Below are positions 5,336-8,798 of a stretch of DNA of 8,798 nt, one piece after another. Under the pieces are notes generated by a model. The model was given only the letters and a program-made list of their open reading frames with translations, searched no databases and was not told the DNA's origin. Position 1 is the stretch's first letter, and every line of letters begins with the position of its first letter. The DNA is from Clostridium sp. CAG:1024 (GTDB lineage Bacteria > Bacillota > Clostridia > Christensenellales > CAG-138), in the NCBI GenBank assembly GCA_000432015.1, contig HF985499.1, positions 1,024 through 9,821 on the forward strand. Reading direction: 5' to 3'. The translations under genes were made by a program, and so were the position numbers.

Positions 5336-5680
5336 ATGCAATGCCGTTTTATCATTCTGTTATTGCTGCTTGCAGGGCCTGTCGTGCTCGTCGCCGCACT
5401 GGCGGAGCGGATGGATCGCAGTGAGCAAGCCGCTCGGTATCCGCGCTGCATGGGGCGCGTTGTAGCGATCCGGCGCCGCCGCATGCCGAAGCCGGAGGGC
5501 GGCGCGCAAACGGCCTATGATACTACGGTCGCATATGTCGTAGACGGCCGAGCTTATAGAACAACGATCACCGTATTTCCCGGTGAGATCGTACATCTGC
5601 CGGGTTCGCAGATCCCGCTCTTATATGAAATGCAGCATCCGGAACACGTCGAACAGGAGAGAAAAAAGGGTCGCCGTTAG
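5336..5680 (+). CDS. Small membrane-anchored protein resembling DUF3592
   Basis: The product has 114 residues. Residues 1-23 (MQCRFIILLLLLAGPVVLVAALA) form one hydrophobic segment, either a membrane anchor or an uncleaved signal. The rest is a small, probably beta-rich domain with the layout of DUF3592 proteins: RCMGRVVAIRRRR, then TVAYVVDGRAYRTTITV, a proline/glycine turn (FPGEIVHLPGSQ) and PLLYEMQHPEHV, comparable to the family ending in Y-D-P-x-N-P. Such domains are found in many membrane-attached proteins; no enzymatic role is known. I chose the ATG at 5336 because AAAGGAG ends 8 nt before it; an ATG at 5331 is in another frame that does not give a sensible protein. The frame ends with TAG, with a basic tail (ERKKGRR). 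It stands alone between the hsp20 and dinB units. Confidence 0.72.
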   Translation: MQCRFIILLLLLAGPVVLVAALAERMDRSEQAARYPRCMGRVVAIRRRRMPKPEGGAQTAYDTTVAYVVDGRAYRTTITVFPGEIVHLPGSQIPLLYEMQHPEHVEQERKKGRR

Positions 5681-5847
5681 AGAATTTATCAAAAGAAGCA
5701 GTCACCGCAATCGTGAGATGCTGTGTGCGCAGTCGTTGGAGGAGAAGTCGAACCTGCTGCGCTGCGGATACCGTATGTTCGGCTTGTTGGGACGCTGTCT
5801 GCGTTACTGCTTGCGCCGGAATCGTCCGCGTTTCTAAAAAATACCGC

Positions 5848-5875
5848 TTGCATCCACTGGAAAAAGTGCTATACT
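5848..5875 (+). promoter_or_regulatory. Promoter of the dinB unit
   Basis: TTGCAT (5848-5853) and TATACT (5870-5875) are separated by 16 bp. The start point would be near 5882, immediately before the LexA box, so repressor bound there would cover the start of transcription. Confidence 0.72.
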
Positions 5876-5884
5876 TAGTATATA

Positions 5885-5898
5885 AGAACATTTGTTCG
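5885..5898. promoter_or_regulatory. LexA (SOS) box of the Firmicutes type
   Basis: AGAACATTTGTTCG contains a perfect GAAC-N4-GTTC inverted repeat (5886-5897). The known Bacillus consensus is CGAAC-RNRY-GTTYG; only the first base and one spacer position deviate. It lies just downstream of the -10 box of the dinB promoter, an ideal place for repression, and ahead of a DNA-damage polymerase, so SOS control is strongly suggested. lexA itself is not in the window. Confidence 0.87.
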
Positions 5899-5924
5899 CA
5901 TCATTGGAAAGGAGCACATGCGGG

Positions 5925-7199
5925 ATGGAACGACGGATCTTGCATGCGGATTTCAACGGCTTTTATGCGTCGGTAGCCTGTCTGCTCGACCCGACTATCC
6001 GTGAAAGACCGGTCGCTGTCGCGGGCGACCCTGCGGCGCGTCACGGCATTATCCTTGCAAAGAACGAGATCGCCAAGCGATACGGCGTTCGTACGGGCGA
6101 GGCGATCTGGCAGGCAAAGCAGAAGTGTCCGGGGCTTGTTACGGTCGCGCCGGATTTTCCGGAGTATCACCGGTTTTCCGAGCTGGGACGGGAGATCTAT
6201 GCGGAGTATTCCGATCGCGTGGAGGGCTTCGGACTCGATGAGAACTGGATCGACATCACGGCCTGCACGAAAGACTTTCAGGATGCGGAGCGCATGGCAC
6301 ATGAGATCAGGACCCGAATCCGCACGGAACTCGGCATCACGGTCTCCATCGGCGTTGCGGACAACAAGGTGTTTGCAAAATTGGGCAGCGACATGAAAAA
6401 GCCGGATGCCGTGACCGTCGTTTCGCCCGCGAATTATAAGGAAACGGCCTGGAAACTGCCTGTGGGCGATCTGCTGTATGTGGGACGCGCGACGCAGCAA
6501 AAGCTGAACCGTTTCGGCGTTATGACGATCGGGGATCTCGCACGGACGCCTGTGGGATTTCTCAGGACGCATTTCGGCAAGGTCGGGCCGATGCTTTCCG
6601 ACTTTGCCAACGGCCGGGACACCTCCGAGGTCATGCTGCTGTCCGAAACGCGGCGGATCAAATCCGTGAGCAACGGCATTACTGCGCCTTATGATCTTAC
6701 GACGGATACGGACGTCTATCTGACGCTTACCATGCTGTCGGAGAGCGTGGCGGCGCGGCTGCGCGCGGAGGGACTGTATGCAAAGACCGTGCAGATCGCC
6801 GTGCGGGATGCGGCGCTGCACACTGTCAGCCATCAGTGCAAGCTCGAAAAACCGAGCTGCCTCTCCATGGAGCTTGCGCGTGGCGCGATGGGGCTGTTTT
6901 CCGCACACTATGACTGGCACGCGCCCGTGCGGAGCGTGACCGTCGGCACGCAGGATCTCGTGGAGAGCGACAGCCCGGTGCAGCTTTCGCTATTTTCCGA
7001 TGAAGAGAAGCGGGAGCGCCTGGAGCGTGCGGAGCGGGCGGTAGATGGGATCCGGGGCAGATTCGGCTACCATGCGATCGGCAGAGCGATCTTTTTGAAA
7101 GATGACCGCATCGGCAGACTCAATCCGCGCGAGGAGAACACGGTGCATCCGGTGGGCTATCTGCACGATAAGATCGGAATGGCAGGGACGAGCGAATGA
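5925..7199 (+). CDS. dinB: Y-family translesion DNA polymerase (DinB/Pol IV-like)
   Basis: This is an error-prone polymerase that copies across damaged template bases. The 424-residue product has the palm motif ADFNGFYASV (8-17), with catalytic Asp9 and the steric-gate Tyr14, and the second carboxylate pair Asp105-Glu106 in GFGLDENWIDIT. SIGVADNKVFAKLGSD (141-156) is the conserved strand-helix after it. The helix-hairpin-helix thumb is around 180-230 (VGRATQQKLNRFGVMTIGDL), and the little-finger domain spans about 240-340. QLSLF (353-357) is a textbook beta-clamp binding peptide, followed by about 65 further residues that include a charged helix. FGLDENW instead of the more usual SIDEAF/Y marks a separate branch from E. 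coli DinB. The ATG at 5925 is preferred, with AAAGGAG about 11 nt upstream; the out-of-frame ATG at 5918 is rejected. The stop overlaps the next start (ATGA). A LexA box precedes the gene. Confidence 0.93.
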   Translation: MERRILHADFNGFYASVACLLDPTIRERPVAVAGDPAARHGIILAKNEIAKRYGVRTGEAIWQAKQKCPGLVTVAPDFPEYHRFSELGREIYAEYSDRVEGFGLDENWIDITACTKDFQDAERMAHEIRTRIRTELGITVSIGVADNKVFAKLGSDMKKPDAVTVVSPANYKETAWKLPVGDLLYVGRATQQKLNRFGVMTIGDLARTPVGFLRTHFGKVGPMLSDFANGRDTSEVMLLSETRRIKSVSNGITAPYDLTTDTDVYLTLTMLSESVAARLRAEGLYAKTVQIAVRDAALHTVSHQCKLEKPSCLSMELARGAMGLFSAHYDWHAPVRSVTVGTQDLVESDSPVQLSLFSDEEKRERLERAERAVDGIRGRFGYHAIGRAIFLKDDRIGRLNPREENTVHPVGYLHDKIGMAGTSE

Positions 7200-7435
7200 A
7201 GCGTTATGTTGCAGTCGAGGTGCGATACGATGCGGACGGGGGAATGCGGCCGCTGTCCGTGCTCTGGGACGACGGGCGCAGGTTTGAGATCTTGCGAGTG
7301 ACGGATGTACGGCGTATGGCTTCGCTGAAAGCGGGCGGCACCGGGATCCGGTATCGCTGTCAGATCGGGCAGCGCGAAGCCGATCTCTTTTTTGAAGATC
7401 CGCGTTGGTTTGTGGATTGCAGGGAAACAATGTGA
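7196..7435 (+). CDS. Small protein coupled to the DinB-type polymerase, function unknown
   Basis: The product has 79 residues and no membrane segment or signal. It looks like one compact beta-rich domain: a first strand KRYVAVEVRYDADG, then LSVLWDDGRRFEILRVTDVRRMA (about 21-43), a linker rich in glycine (LKAGGTGIRY) and a final LFFEDPRWFVD (62-74). The layout of an SH3-like barrel, strand then W-D-G-R-x-F-x-I, then a closing W-F-V strand, recalls small domains (DUF6504-type) found with Y-family polymerases in other bacteria; that likeness is by eye only. Its ATG overlaps the polymerase stop codon by 4 nt, so it is translated together with it and shares its SOS control. In Bacillus, the polymerase UvrX is likewise paired with a small protein of the YolD type, but I see no clear sequence similarity. 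An accessory or regulatory partner of the polymerase is the natural inference. Confidence 0.84.
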   Translation: MKRYVAVEVRYDADGGMRPLSVLWDDGRRFEILRVTDVRRMASLKAGGTGIRYRCQIGQREADLFFEDPRWFVDCRETM

Positions 7436-7441
7436 TATACT
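7413..7441 (+). promoter_or_regulatory. Extended -10 promoter of pepF
   Basis: TGATATACT (7433-7441) is an extended -10 element (TGn plus TATACT). The -35 hexamer 17 bp upstream is poor (TGGATT), as is usual for extended -10 promoters. The TGA stop codon of the preceding small gene forms the TGn. The start point would be near 7448, giving a leader of about 24 nt. Confidence 0.6.
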
Positions 7442-7471
7442 GGAAAAAAACAAGAAACCAACGGAGGAGAT

Positions 7472-8798
7472 ATGATGCATAAGACCCGTGCTGCGTCCGA
7501 TCCGGCGTTCCAGTGGAAGCTGTCGGACATCTTTGAAACAAACGAACTTTGGGAAGAAGAATTTCAAAAGGCGCAGAAGGAGATCGAGCTTCTTGCGTCC
7601 TATCAGGGCAAGCTGGCAGAATCGCCGGATATGCTCTATGAGGCGCTGAAAGCGCAGAGTGCGGTATCGTACAGCGTGGAGCGCCTGTTTGTTTATGCCC
7701 ACATGCGCAGAGACGAGGACAACGGCAACACGCTCTATCAGGGTCTGACCGACCGCGCCATGCAGCTGATCGTTTCTGCAGAATCGCAGACGGCATACAT
7801 CGTGCCGGAGATCTTGACCATCCCCTCGGAGACGCTGAAGGGCTGGGCGGCGGAGGAGCGCTTCGCACCGTTCCGTTTCATGCTGTCCGATGTGGACAGA
7901 CAGCGCGAGCATGTGCTTTCCGCGGGCGAGGAGCGTATCCTTGCCATGGCAGAGGACCCGCTCGGCGGCCCCGATAACATCTTTACGATGCTTTCGGACG
8001 TGGATCTCGATTTCGGCACCGTGACGAATGAAAAGGGCGAGCAGATCAAGCTCACCCACGGCACCTACGGAACGCTGCTCGACTGCCCTGACCGCCGTGT
8101 GCGCAAAGAAGCCTATGAAAAGCTGTATGCGGCATATGCAAGCGTGAAGAACACCGTCTGCGCCACCTATGCAAGCTCGGTCAAGGGCGACGTGTTCCGC
8201 GCAAGGGCGCGCGGCTACAAGGGCGCGCTCGAAGCGTCGCTCTTTGGCAACAACGTTCCCGTCGCCGTGTATGAGCAGCTCATTGAGGCCGTGCATGAAA
8301 AGCTGCCGGCTATGCGCCGCTATATGGCGCTGCGCAAAAAGCAGCTTGGCGTCGATCAGCTTGAAATGTATGATCTTTATACGCCCATCGTGCCGGATTG
8401 CGCCATGCCCATGAGCTATGAGGAAGCGAAAAAGACCGTCAAGGAAGCGCTTGCGCCGCTCGGCGAACACTACGCAAGCCTGCTGGACGAAGCGTACAAC
8501 AACGGCTGGATTGACGTATACGAGAACGAGGGAAAGACCTCGGGAGCGTTTTCTTGGGGCGTCTACGGTGTGCATCCCTTTGTGCTGCTGAATCACCAGA
8601 ACGACGTAGACCACGCGTTCACACTTGCACACGAGCTTGGCCATGCCATGCACTCCTATCATTCCAACGCCGCTCTGCCCTATGAGATGGCGGAGTACAA
8701 GACCATGGTTGCGGAGGTTGCTTCCACCGTCAACGAGGTGCTCATGATGCGGCATCTGCTCAGCAAGGAGACCGACCGCATGAAGCGCGCGTATCTGC
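7472..8798 (+). CDS. pepF: Oligoendopeptidase F (M3 family zinc peptidase), partial at 3' end
   Basis: This is a cytoplasmic metallopeptidase that cuts oligopeptides into smaller pieces. The frame is open from the ATG at 7472 to the window end, 442 codons; full-length members have about 600, so the C-terminal quarter is missing. The N-terminal pattern FQWKLSDIFETNELWEEEF is typical of PepF. The zinc site is HELGH (387-391), with His387 and His391 as ligands and Glu388 as catalytic base; the third ligand is Glu415 in VAEVASTVNE. Upstream of it, KTSGAFSWGVYGVHPFVLLN (about 355-374) is the conserved substrate-binding strand region. AACGGAGGAGAT gives a strong ribosome binding site. ATG codons at 7472 and 7475 are adjacent and in frame; either could be used. 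It follows the small polymerase-linked gene by 36 nt but has its own extended -10 promoter, and there is no terminator between them, so some readthrough from the SOS unit is possible. Confidence 0.96.
   Translation, partial: MMHKTRAASDPAFQWKLSDIFETNELWEEEFQKAQKEIELLASYQGKLAESPDMLYEALKAQSAVSYSVERLFVYAHMRRDEDNGNTLYQGLTDRAMQLIVSAESQTAYIVPEILTIPSETLKGWAAEERFAPFRFMLSDVDRQREHVLSAGEERILAMAEDPLGGPDNIFTMLSDVDLDFGTVTNEKGEQIKLTHGTYGTLLDCPDRRVRKEAYEKLYAAYASVKNTVCATYASSVKGDVFRARARGYKGALEASLFGNNVPVAVYEQLIEAVHEKLPAMRRYMALRKKQLGVDQLEMYDLYTPIVPDCAMPMSYEEAKKTVKEALAPLGEHYASLLDEAYNNGWIDVYENEGKTSGAFSWGVYGVHPFVLLNHQNDVDHAFTLAHELGHAMHSYHSNAALPYEMAEYKTMVAEVASTVNEVLMMRHLLSKETDRMKRAYL

Noticed and set aside
5681..5847. 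Possible small gene between the DUF3592-like gene and the dinB promoter (for example the plus-strand frame ending at 5837, or the minus-strand frame 5568-5891).
   Set aside because: Neither has a ribosome binding site, and the minus frame runs antisense through the end of the preceding gene. I see no terminator, RNA gene or repeat there; it could be eroded coding DNA, but this cannot be supported.
7157..8755. A 532-codon open frame on the minus strand across pepF.
   Set aside because: It is an antisense shadow created by the codon bias of pepF, which carries the full HELGH zinc site on the plus strand.

Overview
The window looks like a chromosomal segment of a fairly GC-rich member of the Firmicutes (Bacillota), most likely a gut-type clostridium. 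Three regulatory elements typical of that phylum point there: a T-box leader ahead of metN, a CIRCE operator ahead of an hsp20 gene, and a LexA box of the Bacillus/Clostridium type (GAAC-N4-GTTC) ahead of a Y-family polymerase. The genus cannot be read from this sequence. There is no sign of phage, plasmid, IS element, CRISPR array, rRNA or tRNA; this is mostly housekeeping and stress-response DNA.

Layout. 1-1844 (minus strand): the methionine ABC importer genes metI (cut by the window start) and metN, preceded by a roughly 350-nt leader. The leader folds as a T-box with an AUG (Met) specifier, antiterminator and intrinsic terminator, driven by a TTGACA-17-TATACT promoter. 1853-3914 (plus strand): a divergent promoter whose -35 box lies 8 bp from that of metN drives tcdA and a TtcA-family thiolase-type gene, both tRNA-modification genes, coupled by an ATGA overlap. 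An 86-residue protein of unknown function with one dockerin/EF-hand-like calcium loop follows, then a terminator. 3952-4567 (minus): a GNAT acetyltransferase gene interrupted by one in-frame amber codon, and the terminator of the gene upstream. 4616-5176 (minus): an hsp20 small heat-shock gene with a CIRCE operator. 5264-7435 (plus): a small membrane-anchored DUF3592-like protein; then a LexA-controlled dinB-type translesion polymerase, overlapped by a small partner gene of unknown function. 7436-8798 (plus): an extended -10 promoter and the first 442 codons of oligoendopeptidase F (pepF), which runs off the window.

How the parts work together. The window is a set of short, separately controlled units: methionine uptake responding to uncharged tRNA-Met, a tRNA-modification operon, an HrcA-type heat-shock unit, an SOS-type translesion unit and a peptidase. 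The points most worth a second look are the Met-specific T-box on metNI, where an S-box is the commoner control in clostridia; the small protein coupled to the polymerase; the dockerin-like small protein at the end of the tRNA-modification operon; and the single-stop GNAT pseudogene.
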